NCBI GenBank assembly: GCA_026874595.1
Contig: CM049307.1
Coordinates: forward strand, 6,225,579-6,289,578
Direction: 5' to 3'
DNA from: Sipunculus nudus
Lineage: Eukaryota > Annelida > Sipuncula > Golfingiida > Sipunculidae
DNA: 64,000 nucleotides
Both the position numbers and the translations under genes were made by a program. Of this stretch, positions 33,040 through 42,690 are shown piece by piece; position 1 is the first letter of the stretch, and each line of letters opens with the position of its first letter. The notes under the pieces are model-generated. The model ran no database searches and was not told the origin of the DNA. It was given only the letters and a program-made list of their open reading frames with translations.

Positions 33040-34038
33040 CTAGGGACCCATAGGTCTTGACGCTCAGCTGAATTTGTCTTTAAGTATAGGTTTATGAGCT
33101 TTTCCAAAACATGGGTTCTGTGATCAGTCTGAAGCTGACCTGTCTACCCAAACTGGTTTTATCATCTGTAAACTAATTTGTGAATGGATGGGCCCTGTGA
33201 CCTTGCCCTTTGACCCAAAAATCAATAGGAACCTTCCTTTACTGGCAGGTGCACCATGCAGAAGACAAAAGGTTTGGAATGACAAGTTTGGCTTGACCTC
33301 ATGACCCCAAAATCAATAGAGTTATTGCATTAGAGGTAGGCCAGATATAAGTCAAAGTTTGAAATCCATATGTCAATCCAAACAGGAGTTATTATCAGGA
33401 AAAAAAATTGACTGACGTTCAGAAAGACGGATGGACAGGGTGATAAATATAGGGCATCCATTTATTCAAGCGGGGCCCTAATAAACGAATGGTTCAGGAC
33501 CCATGAAAAGAAACAGAGCCCCTGAATCTGATAGTATCAATCAAATTTGGAAGTCTCAAAATAGAGGAAAAAATGCATAAAAAAATAAAACAGGTGGCGC
33601 CACCAGTCTTCAGGAACTGAAGAAACCAACCATAATCAATAACTACACAAGGTTTCAGGACACTCGAAGAATCCACAGCTGAGAAACTTAACTGCTGTCA
33701 TTTGATAATACAGGTGGTGCCACCAGTAATCAGGAACTAACAAAACTAGTCATAATCAATATTCAAGGAAAGATTCATGGCAATCCATGCATTTATTATC
33801 AAGATACTGGGGGTTATGTATCAAATATTTAATTATCCTGGGGGGTACTTAGAAGCCCCATAACTCAGGAAAATATAGTTTACACTGACCTAATTTCAGT
33901 TTTCCAAGGAGATTTTTTATTCACCTCCGTGGGTGTGCACTTAGAAATTTCTAGATCCAGCGGTTAGGATTTGTGCCCTGCTAACGGACGGATGATGGAC
34001 AAAGCGTCATACCTATACCTCAGCTGAGCTAAAAAGTC
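33040..34038 (-). mobile_element. Element A, copy 3 (short, inverted)
   Basis: Reverse-complement tail at 33,048-33,078 (GGGACCCATAGGTCTTGACGCTCAGCTGAA) and head ending at 34,038 (CCTCAGCTGAGCTAAAAAG, preceded by ACGGACGGATGATGGACAAAG). It has only about two core units, with GGTGGCGCCACC at 33,593 and GGTGGTGCCACC at 33,715. At 1.0 kb it is a third the length of copy 2, so core unit number is what varies between copies. Confidence 0.7.
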
Positions 34039-35007
34039 GTTTAACCATACAACATTCAGTAACCAGAACAGTCTGCAAAACATAGGTAAATACTGTATAT
34101 ATGAAATCAGCCAGTAACCTGCAGGGCATGGTTTATTAATACCATATAAGGATAAACTCCATTCATACTTATCACAGCTTATATTCTCATAAATAATGCT
34201 ACATTTGTATTTTGGTGAATAAAAATATTTACAAAAGTTTGTGCACTTTATTATCAGAATTAAAACTCAACAAATGCAACATGCCTGCTTAAAGCGTGTT
34301 CTGCTGTCTCTGATGTTGCTAACTTTAAAAGTCATCCAATTTACTTGTGTGATTGTGTTTGTCTTTATATAAAATATAAAGAAATGCACAAAAGGAATAA
34401 CTTGTTCTTCCTGAGAGGCCTCAAACTTGACTGAATTCACATGGTCAGCCCAAAATAGGAATTTAAAGGAATGGCTTCTGCTATCTGCTGAACCAGTCTT
34501 CACAAAAGCAGGTCACCATAGCCTGATGCCTCCAAATCTTCTTAACTCAAATGTTAGTGGGGGAATTCTCTTTCTGCAACTTCAGAATAACTAAATCAAA
34601 GGTCTTTTCAAATTTTATTTTGTTGGATCACTCCAAAAAAAATCTGCACCAACCATTAACAGCAGAACTTCTCAATGGCAAACAAGGATTGCGTATCACA
34701 TACATAATTATATTAGCAGTTTCTTTGAAAGAGATAGCATGGAGTTGTTTAGGACTTGCAATATTTCAGATATCAATAATTTCAAATATCAATAATTTTG
34801 GATATAAAGTTATAAATGTTTAATTTTCATTAGTGATTACATCTGCATGGATAATTTGTGGCACAATCAATAAATGCATATAGGACCTCTCTCACTGGCA
34901 GCTCCTCCCAAGCCATGATTCAACCATGAACATTTGCGTTTCATGTAACAAGTATCTCAATAAGACACAATTTCACAGAAAAAACATTTGACAGAAGTCG
35001 GCATGGG
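34039..35007 (-). other. Probable 3' UTR and downstream flank of ciao3
   Basis: Non-coding sequence after the ciao3 stop. AATAAA motifs on the minus strand lie at 34,614-34,619 and near 34,247; either could be the polyadenylation signal. No other gene recognised. Confidence 0.4.
34614..34619 (-). terminator. Candidate polyadenylation signal AATAAA for ciao3
   Basis: Reads AATAAA on the minus strand, about 390 nt after the stop codon. It is the nearest perfect hexamer I noticed on that strand; without transcript data it is only a candidate. Confidence 0.3.
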
Positions 35008-35252
35008 TCACCATTTAATGGCAAGAGCATTAGTCATTTTTTCCACCTCATGGTATGATGTGTGAAGCATTTCTTTGGCTTTGCTGGTGTCATGGCCACC
35101 GAGCCAGTTCCTGTAGAGTGTATCCACAAGCTGGTCTGAGTCTATGTTAGAGACGTTCTTGGCTTGCCTGTATATTTGTTCTACTTTAGCAAGGAGTTCT
35201 TTCTGTTCATGTTTGTCCTCCGAACGAAGCTGTCCACCACCATTTAAACAAC
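35008..35252 (-). CDS. ciao3: CIAO3 (NARFL/IOP1/Nar1), last coding exon
   Basis: Acceptor GTTTTCCCAG. It completes the glycine codon of the previous exon, then encodes CLNGGGQLRSEDKHEQKELL and about 60 more residues to TGA at 35,008-35,010, ending in ...AIKW. The initial Cys-Leu-Asn-Gly-Gly-Gly-Gln completes the hydrogenase L3 motif (MACPSG|CLNGGG): this cysteine and the one four residues before it are ligands of the C-terminal [4Fe-4S] cluster. The rest corresponds to the small-subunit-like tail of iron-only-hydrogenase family proteins. A C-terminal tryptophan is conserved in Nar1/CIAO3 and is known to help docking to the CIA targeting complex. CIAO3 bridges early scaffold and late targeting steps of cytosolic and nuclear Fe-S protein maturation. 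Confidence 0.93.
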
Positions 35253-35665
35253 CTGGGAAAACAAATACAGAACATCTGACATTGAGTTAAAACATTATGC
35301 CAGTAAAACAATATATACAAAAAAGAGTAAAATTATTCCATTCTCCATACTATATTTAAAAATCTGGAATGTTTGACAAAAATATTTCCCCTTCCACAAA
35401 TTTTCTTTGATTTTATGATAAACATATAAAAATGTTTTAGCACGCACTTTAAAAGTAATTATGCAAAGATACAAGTATATTATTCACCGCAGTCATATAT
35501 AACACAATACCAATTATGAATAATAAGTTGACAAGCTAGCAATGGTACTCTAGGCTAAACATTATAATGAGTGCATTTTAAAGGCTGCCCTTCTGTTCTT
35601 CAATTTTTATGAGAACAGCTTTTCCACATAATGCATATTGTAGCTCCTATCCATGCTCCACACAC
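35253..35665 (-). other. ciao3 intron (last)
   Basis: 413 bp of AT-rich sequence between a GTGTGT donor and a TTTTCCCAG acceptor on the minus strand. No repeat or gene seen. Confidence 0.7.
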
Positions 35666-35823
35666 CTGATGGACAAGCCATGACCTCTACGAAATGATAC
35701 GAGCATTTTCCTCGCTTGACTTTCTGAACTATGTTTTGGATGTTTCTAAAGCCATAGGCCAGCGCAAACTTCAATGTTTCTTGTCCATCTCTCTCTATTA
35801 CCACTTCCTGGAAGTCCTGATTC
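35666..35823 (-). CDS. ciao3: CIAO3, exon with the L3 Fe-S motif
   Basis: The acceptor TTGAATTTTACAG was chosen because its phase (one base to complete Arg) joins the upstream exon and gives ...[12 protein letters not shown], as in the family; an ATG upstream at 35,861 is preceded by an in-frame TGA and would be intronic. It encodes [20 protein letters not shown], then [11 protein letters not shown], then VEVMACPSG, ending at the GTGTGT donor in phase 1. YGFRNIQN and VEVMACPSG are hallmark CIAO3/Nar1 segments; the cysteine is a ligand of the C-terminal [4Fe-4S] cluster. Confidence 0.93.
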
Positions 35824-36471
35824 CTGTAAAATTCAAAACCTTCTGCAATCCTGTCTACCATTCACTGAAGGCTACAAAATTTTGTGAGTATCACCTATTT
35901 ATAACACCAGTTTCTCTTGGTTGTCATTGTACCACAGTGAAATTCTTGACTCCTTAATGCCAACTCACTACATTGCTAAACCAATATGAACCAAAAACAT
36001 TTCACATTACACACATCTTTTCAAGGTAGAAACATTGTCTGTAAACCCTAAAATTATTGTTTTTGTGGAAATGGGGGGTACATTTTATTATGGTCATTTA
36101 CTTTCCAATATACAATAAGGTGAATCCGGTGATATTATGAATTGTCAACAAACTTTATAAATAAATTACCAAAACAACACACATCTGAGGAGGTTGTGTA
36201 CTTACAGTGGCAGTGTGTTGTGATAGGGCAGACCCCACCACACCCTCCCATGACTGACAGATGTGTAGCCAATGAAGCACTTACAGTCAGAGAAAAAGCT
36301 GACTGACTTGCACAGGCTTATCTCTGTTAATTGGTCTTGGCCTAATGACACTTAATTAATGAATAATTAGCATGTATATATGGAGAGAGAGAGTGTATAA
36401 TATCACAGATGAGTTGATGAGTGACAGGTATGACCAGGTTGCAGTGGTAAGCTCAGCGGGCGTTAATCCTC
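35824..36471 (-). other. ciao3 intron sequence before the 47-bp array
   Basis: No gene recognised. Contains a short GA run at 36,381-36,391. Confidence 0.5.
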
Positions 36472-38312
36472 TTAGCTCCTGATAGCGAGCAACCATGGGA
36501 CGTGTCACTGACTGTGCATTAGCTCCTGATAGCGAGCAACCATGGGACGTGTCACTGACCGTGCATTAGCTCCTGATAGCGAGCAACCCTGGGACGTGTC
36601 ACTGACCGTGCATTAGCTCCTGATAGCGAGCAACCATGGGACGTGTCACTGACTGTGCATTAGCTCCTGATAGCGAGCAACCATGGGACGTGTCACTGAC
36701 CGTGCATTAGCTCCTGATAGCGAGCAACCATGGGACGTGTCACTGACCGTGCATTAGCTCCTGATAGCGAGCAACCATGGGACGTGTCACTGACCGTGCA
36801 TTAGCTCCTGAATGCGAGCAACCATGGGACGTGTCACTGACCGTGCATTAGCTCCTGGTAGCGAGCAACCATGGGACGTGTCACTGACCGTGCATTAGCT
36901 CCTGATAGCGAGCAACCATGGGACGTGTCACTGACCGTGCATTAGCTCCTGATAGCGAGCAACCATGGGACGTGTCACTGACCGTGCATTAGCTCCTGAT
37001 AGCGAGCAACCATGGGACGTGTCACTGACTGTGCATTAGCTCCTGATAGCGAGCAACCATGGGACGTGTCACTGATCGTGCATTAGCTCCTGATAGCGAG
37101 CAACCATGGGACGTGTCACTGACCGTGCATTAGCTCCTGATAGCGAGCAACCATGGGACGTGTCACTGACTGTGCATTAGCTCCTGATAGCGAGCAACCA
37201 TGGGACGTGTCACTGACCGTGCATTAGCTCCTGATAGCGAGCAACCATGGGACGTGTCACTGACTGTGCATTAGCTCCTGATAGCGAGCAACCATGGGAC
37301 GTGTCACTGACCGTGCATTAGCTCCTGATAGCGAGCAACCATGGGACGTGTCACTGACCGTGCATTAGCTCCTGATAGCGAGCAACCATGGGACGTGTCA
37401 CTGACCGTGCATTAGCTCCTGATAGCGAGCAACCATGGGACGTGTCACTGACCGTGCATTAGCTCCTGATAGCGAGCAACCATGGGACGCGTCACTGACT
37501 GTGTATTAGCTCCTGATAGCGAGCAACCATGGGACGTGTCACTGACTGTGCATTAGCTCCTGATAGCGAGCAACCATGGGACATGTCACTGACTGTGCAT
37601 TAGCACCTGATAGCGAGCAACCATGGGACGTGTCACTGACCGTGCATTAGCTCCTGATAGCGAGCAACCATGGGACGTGTCACTGACCGTGCATTAGCTC
37701 CTGATAGCGAGCAACCATGGGACGTGTCACTGACGGTGCATTAGCTCCTGATAGCGAGCAACCATGGGACGTGTCACTGACTGTGCATTAGCACCATATA
37801 GCGAGCAACCATGGGACGTGTTACTGACCGTGCATTAGCTCCTGATAGCGAGCAACCATGGGACGTGTCACTGACCGTGCATTAGCTCCTGATAGCGAGC
37901 AACCATGGGACGTGTCACTGACCGTGCATTAGCTCCTGATAGCGAGCAACCATGGGACGTGTCACTGACCATGCATTAGCTCCTGATAGCGAGCAACCAT
38001 GGGACGTGTCACTGACCGTGCATTAGCTCCTGATAGCGAGCAACCATGGGACGCGTCACTGACTGTGTATTAGCTCCTGATAGCGAGCAACCATGGGACG
38101 TGTCACTGACTGTGCATTAGCTCCTGATAGCGAGCAACCATGGGACATGTCACTGACTGTGCATTAGCACCTGATAGCGAGCAACCATGGGACGTGTCAC
38201 TGACCGTGCATTAGCTCCTGATAGCGAGCAACCATGGGACGTGTCACTGACCGTGCATTAGCTCCTGATAGCGAGCAACCATGGGACGTGTCACTGACTG
38301 TGCATTAGCTCC
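36472..38312. repeat. 47-bp minisatellite, about 39 copies, with a 12-unit higher-order repeat
   Basis: Units contain TTAGCTCCTGATAGCGAGCA and ACCATGGGACGTGTCACTGA, period 47 bp, very low divergence. A diagnostic series (GGGACGCGTCACTGACTGTGT, then GGGACATGTCA, then TTAGCACCTGA) occurs at about 37,484-37,610 and again at 38,048-38,175, exactly 564 bp (12 x 47) apart, showing a recent 12-unit duplication. It lies in a ciao3 intron. There are no spacers, so it is not CRISPR. Units are GC-richer than their surroundings. Confidence 0.97.
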
Positions 38313-39511
38313 GCCAACGCTCAGCTGTCAGATGTAAAATTGTGCATTTAAATCATTTTAACTTCCAAATATTAAAACAAAAGTGGTAAGATTAAAGCAC
38401 ATTTGGTTTATCTTAGTATACTTTATAATGACAATAGGTTGCCATTTCAGGGTCCATAGTTTGGCGGATACACACACGTACATTTTTTGTTCTGTTTTTC
38501 AAAATGGGATCAGAGTGAAATGCATGAGTTTTTAATAAATATTCCTCAGTAATGTCAAATCACATACATTTCTAATTTCAAACCCACAAAGTCAAATGTT
38601 TTCCAGAAAGTGTTTCCCCCCCCCCCCCCCCAAATTGCAACTTTAAAATAAGTTATGGGCTTTTTTCACGTGAAAAGTTAATTCTTACATGAGCAAAATT
38701 TTTTATATTTGCATTTTAAACATGAATGGTATTTATAGGTCATGAAACAAAAAATTGCCAGGGGATATTTTCATGTATTTGAACCTGGGCCTATGGAAAA
38801 TTTGATAACTGCTATGACAGTTGAAAAATAACTACTGGTAGTTTCATACAAAAAATCAAACTTCACTGATGAGATATGAAAACCAATTATATTTAACCAA
38901 AGAGATATTATTTTAAGGTAAAAATGATATATACTTTTTTTGGGTTTCCATGCATATAGAAAATTTATTGGCATTTGATTGAGACAAGAGTGCAAGATGA
39001 ATGCAGACGACGGTGCAACCTTAACAAAACATGAGTTATGCACAAGTCCTTCAGCTGGCTCCGAGACAACTAACCTAAAACAGTTATAAACATCTGTATG
39101 TTTGAATGTAGGTTAAAAAAAAAATAATAACTGTATTTTATCATCCTGCATAAATATGAAAAAAATGTGCATGCTCTGATAAACAATGATTATTCCTATG
39201 AAAGTAGAAAATTTATCAAAATTTTGTGAATTCTTGCCACTGACAAAGAGAGTACTGGCGCATGAGAGAATCCCATTATGTTGTACAAAATCTCAAAAGT
39301 GATGGAAGGACCTATACCACAGAATATAAATGTAAAAATGTGATGATGATGGGATATGACTATATACATACCTGAGCAACTTGTTTTCATAGTTACTATA
39401 TAGTAACAGAATAATGTACATGTACACTTCACAGTTTCTAAATGGTAATCAAAAACATCACATGGATACTTCACATTAGTTATCTGGCAATGACATACAA
39501 TACATACATAC
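38313..39511 (-). other. ciao3 intron sequence after the 47-bp array
   Basis: No gene recognised. C homopolymer at 38,615-38,631. TTTGGCGGATAC at 38,461 matches the right end of element D (20,675-20,686) but no partner end was found nearby. Confidence 0.5.
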
Positions 39512-39649
39512 CTAAGCACCTTGTACTGTATATTTTCCAGTTGATAATCAAACATCTGGCTGGCAGCGTGTCTGAGTGTGTACTCCAGGTACCCTCCTGA
39601 CCCTCCACTGTCTCGACTCATACACTCCTCTTGTATATAACTGCCTGAT
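39512..39649 (-). CDS. ciao3: CIAO3 exon with the GSGGYLE segment
   Basis: Acceptor GATGGTTATAG, donor CTTAG|GTATGT, 138 nt. The first base completes Leu of the previous exon; 45 codons follow (SGSYIQEECMSRDSGGSGGY, then LEYTLRHAASQMFDY and LENIQYKV), ending in phase 2. GSGGYLE...RHAA is the strongly conserved large-subunit segment of CIAO3/Nar1, where it lies near the cofactor pocket in hydrogenase relatives. The open frame runs on into the intron on the 3' side, but that extension is not coding. Confidence 0.92.
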
Positions 39650-40094
39650 CTATAACCATCATATTAATTAAAGAATTTGATATTAAAAATTCAAGTAAAA
39701 GCAGGGAGAATATCATGACTCTTTTAACATGATTATGGACTTTTATGGGTTCCCCCTGATGAAATTTCAGGCAGGACACTTGTATCTAGGCAAGAAAAGA
39801 TAAGTAAGGCACTTGGAAATAATTAAACAAGAACAACATGCTTGAGACCATAACACTTTTTTCAGTGGGTTTCAATGTGTAATGAACATTTCCTTTTATA
39901 CTTACTTTTTCATCACTTTTTGAAAATGTTTTAATTTTTAAACTTTTTTTTCTTGAATCTCTTATTTTACTATTCTTGACTTTTAAAGGTTTTGTAAGGG
40001 AAATACAGACCCTAGATGATTATAACCTTAGAGGTTGCACAGAGAAACTGAAATTCTTGCTATTTTAATTCATTATAATTATTTGTTTTATTTG
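39650..40094 (-). other. ciao3 intron sequence flanking the hAT-like element
   Basis: AT-rich, no gene recognised. Confidence 0.5.
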
Positions 40095-42230
40095 TTTACA
40101 GGCAGACATGGGGTAATAGTAATAAGTAATAGTAATAGTAATAGACTATTACAGCTTTTTCCATGTAATAGTAATAGTAATAGTAATGGACTTAAAAATT
40201 TGAGCTGTAATAGTAATAGTAATAGAAATAAAAGGCAAAGAAATAGAGTAATACATATTACTTTCTATTACTTCCTGTGAGCCCGTTGATCATGAAGCAT
40301 ATCAGCAAATAATGCTGAACAGACTCAGTTCTTGACCAGTAATTGCCCAGGATGTGCCTATTGTTGAGGCAAGCATGGACCAGCTGCCACATTGCTGGTG
40401 ACCACTGGTGCTAATTACATAAGAGTACTGGACAGATTAGGTCACAGCCAAATAATTTACCTGGCACAATCTGACCTTTGATTAGTAAACCATGGATAAA
40501 CAGATGCATGTTTGATGTTAAGAGACAGATAAATAGTGTATTATTATTGTGACATGTACATCTTATCTCACATCCATCAATCCATATGCATATTCTGAAA
40601 TGTACCTAGATTTGTTTTCAAAAGCCAGTTTGCGTTTTGATCATACAGATTGCAATGACACACATTAAAAAATAATATAATATGGAACCAGATACAGTGC
40701 AGACCAAAAATGTTCATGATAAGCTTATGGTGTTTTCACTACCCATAATGTATTGAAGCCTACATTGCTAAAAAGTCATACCAGTACCACAATCACTTGG
40801 ATAAAATCATACTGCAGGCACATGTATTATCTAGTTAATTTATTTACATATTCTTTTAAAACTATTCTTTGAATACTTGTAGTTATTTCATAGTACCAAT
40901 TTTGCATACCTTCATTCAGTACCTAAAATTATGTTAATTTATATTTTGAAAAATTAAATGAACCAACTATATTAATTTATTTGTTAATATTTTATTATTA
41001 AATATCTGAAATTTTGATATCAAATAATCAGATCCTGTTTTGTACAAAATTTTAAGTACAAGATTGTTAAATGCCAAATTTATTGTGAAAGTGATTTAAA
41101 TAATATTTTATTTGTTTTGTAATATTGATGTAAGTTTAAATCACTCTCCATTTTCCTGAATTATCCTATGCTGGTTTTGCTGCAATGAAGAAGGACATGC
41201 CTGAAGAATAAAAGCCATGCATGCTACCTAACATCTTGAGAGTGAACAGAGAGTTGGTAAACTTTACAATAATGGTAGCATATTATTGTAAAGTTTACCA
41301 CCTCTCTGTTTACTCTCAAGATTTACTATGTGATGGAATAAAACATGGCATCACATCAAAATGAACATATACACCCGAGAAGATGGGGTACTTTTGTCTC
41401 CAGTTTGGTTCTGTCCAGAATCTTGACATAAACAATATTTTTTTAAATATATTTACAAGGGTTGGGAAACAGGACACAGCCCTACATAAATTCCTCTCCT
41501 GATACATACATAAAGGACTGAATTGTCAGCTTTGATACTTAATAATAATATGTAATAATAATGAGAAATTCCTCTGGTGACAATTTTTAGTTACACTGAA
41601 AAAATCTTTTATTTATTAACTATGAGAAAGAAGATTAAATCTAAACAGAAGTATGTACTATAAAATAAATTTATAAATTTATGTGAAATATATATGAAAA
41701 TAATATAAAAAGTACAAGTACGCATATAATTATAAATCAATATTTTAAATATGCCCGGGCCTTTACAATGGGTTGCTTTTAAATTACATGTATTCAAGAG
41801 TTCATACAATTGTCTTATAATTTCGACTTGAAATGCCCTAATAATGATCATTGAGGTTTCAAAATATAAAAAAAAAACACAATTAAAGAAGCTGAAATAA
41901 TTAAGATCTCCAGTTCCAGTAGGCTTCTTGTAAATGTCAGACACAGTATAAGAAAATTGTGTAGTACTGGATGATATAGGTGATTGTTATATTATTTAAA
42001 CATGTGATGGTAGTGCTAGTTTATAGCACTCATGGCTGCGCAAGGTTTAGAATCCCCCCATCAGTTTCAGTAATAGTAATAGTAATAGTAATAGATACCC
42101 TAGTAATAGTAATAGTAATAGAAGATAAAATGTGGTAATAGTAATAGTAATAGTAATACCAGAAATTGAAAGTAATAGTAATAGTAATAGTAATAGAACA
42201 ACTGTAATAGACCCCATGTTTGTTTACAGG
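40095..42230. mobile_element. hAT-like non-autonomous element with (TAATAG)n subterminal arrays and 8-bp target duplication
   Basis: The element proper is 40,103-42,222 (2,120 bp). It starts CAGACATGGGGT and ends ACCCCATGTTTG, an imperfect inverted terminal repeat of consensus CARACATGGGGT, and is bracketed by perfect TTTACAGG at 40,095-40,102 and 42,223-42,230. An 8-bp duplication with CA-starting termini is characteristic of hAT elements. Both ends carry interrupted (TAATAG)n/(AATAGT)n tracts, 40,114-40,225 and 42,068-42,210, in the position of hAT subterminal transposase-binding repeats. The interior has no transposase frame. P-type or other 8-bp-duplication families are alternatives. Confidence 0.75.
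41233..41322. repeat. Long hairpin: inverted repeat with about 40-nt arms and an 8-10 nt loop
   Basis: ATCTTGAGAGTGAACAGAGA... pairs with ...TCTCTGTTTACTCTCAAGAT, and GGTAAACTTTACAATAAT pairs with ATTATTGTAAAGTTTACC; only a few mismatches. It lies in the middle of the hAT-like element, inside a ciao3 intron. It could be a small foldback element or a precursor-like RNA hairpin. Confidence 0.85.
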
Positions 42231-42592
42231 GTGGATTAGATCACTTTATCAGACCGAGATCTAAGAGTGAAAGAAAAGAAATCAGGAAGAGTGCACCTAC
42301 TTAATCATGAAATTTAATGTGATTACAAATAATACTAAATAAACAAGTCTCTTCATTGGTTCTTTCAAAAATACAAAAAATATGATCTTCAAAAAATGTT
42401 ACAAGAAAATAACATATATCAAACACTTAAAGTACAGTATAAAATATCATATTTGTATTTGAAATAAATACACCATAAAACCTTATAGATACGTATGCTG
42501 GACATTATAACAACAATTTTAAAACTCAGTGAACATGTGCAGCTTATCATTAAGAATATCTACATTGAGTGACTTGTGTAATGTTTACTTAC
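42231..42592 (-). other. ciao3 intron sequence between the hAT-like element and the next exon
   Basis: AT-rich, no gene recognised; ends at a GTAAGT donor on the minus strand. Confidence 0.5.
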
Positions 42593-42665
42593 AATGAATC
42601 AAATGGCTCTTCATCTAATTCACTGAGTGACATCTTTTCTTTCTCCAACATGACTTCAACCTCAC
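42593..42665 (-). CDS. ciao3: CIAO3 exon (73 nt)
   Basis: Acceptor TTGTTCTGTTTGTCAG, donor TCATT|GTAAGT. Two bases complete Gly, then 23 codons EVEVMLEKEKMSLSELDEEP and FDS plus two bases of Leu. It corresponds to the helix (GEVEVMLEKE.MSL.EL...DSL) between the L2 cluster motif and the GSGGYLE segment in the family. The acceptor lies only about 25 bp from the edge of the 19-kb 40-bp array, so the branch point must lie in that short gap or within array units. Confidence 0.9.
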
Positions 42666-42690
42666 CTGACAAACAGAACAAACAGTCCAT

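Noticed and set aside
35824-35861. ATG at 35,861 (minus) as an alternative CIAO3 start or exon extension
   Set aside because: It is preceded by an in-frame TGA, and the family reads YKVLR directly into NQDFQEV, which fits the acceptor ending at 35,824.
36472-38312. Regular array considered as CRISPR
   Set aside because: Units are contiguous with no unique spacers and the context is a eukaryotic intron; the same holds for the 32-bp and 40-bp arrays.
38461-38472. TTTGGCGGATAC as the end of another element D copy
   Set aside because: Matches the D terminus but no opposite end or body sequence was found nearby, so it is left as an isolated match.
39196-39621. 141-codon minus-strand frame as a single protein
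   Set aside because: Only the first part (the GSGGYLE segment) is CIAO3; the remainder is intron read past a GTATGT donor.
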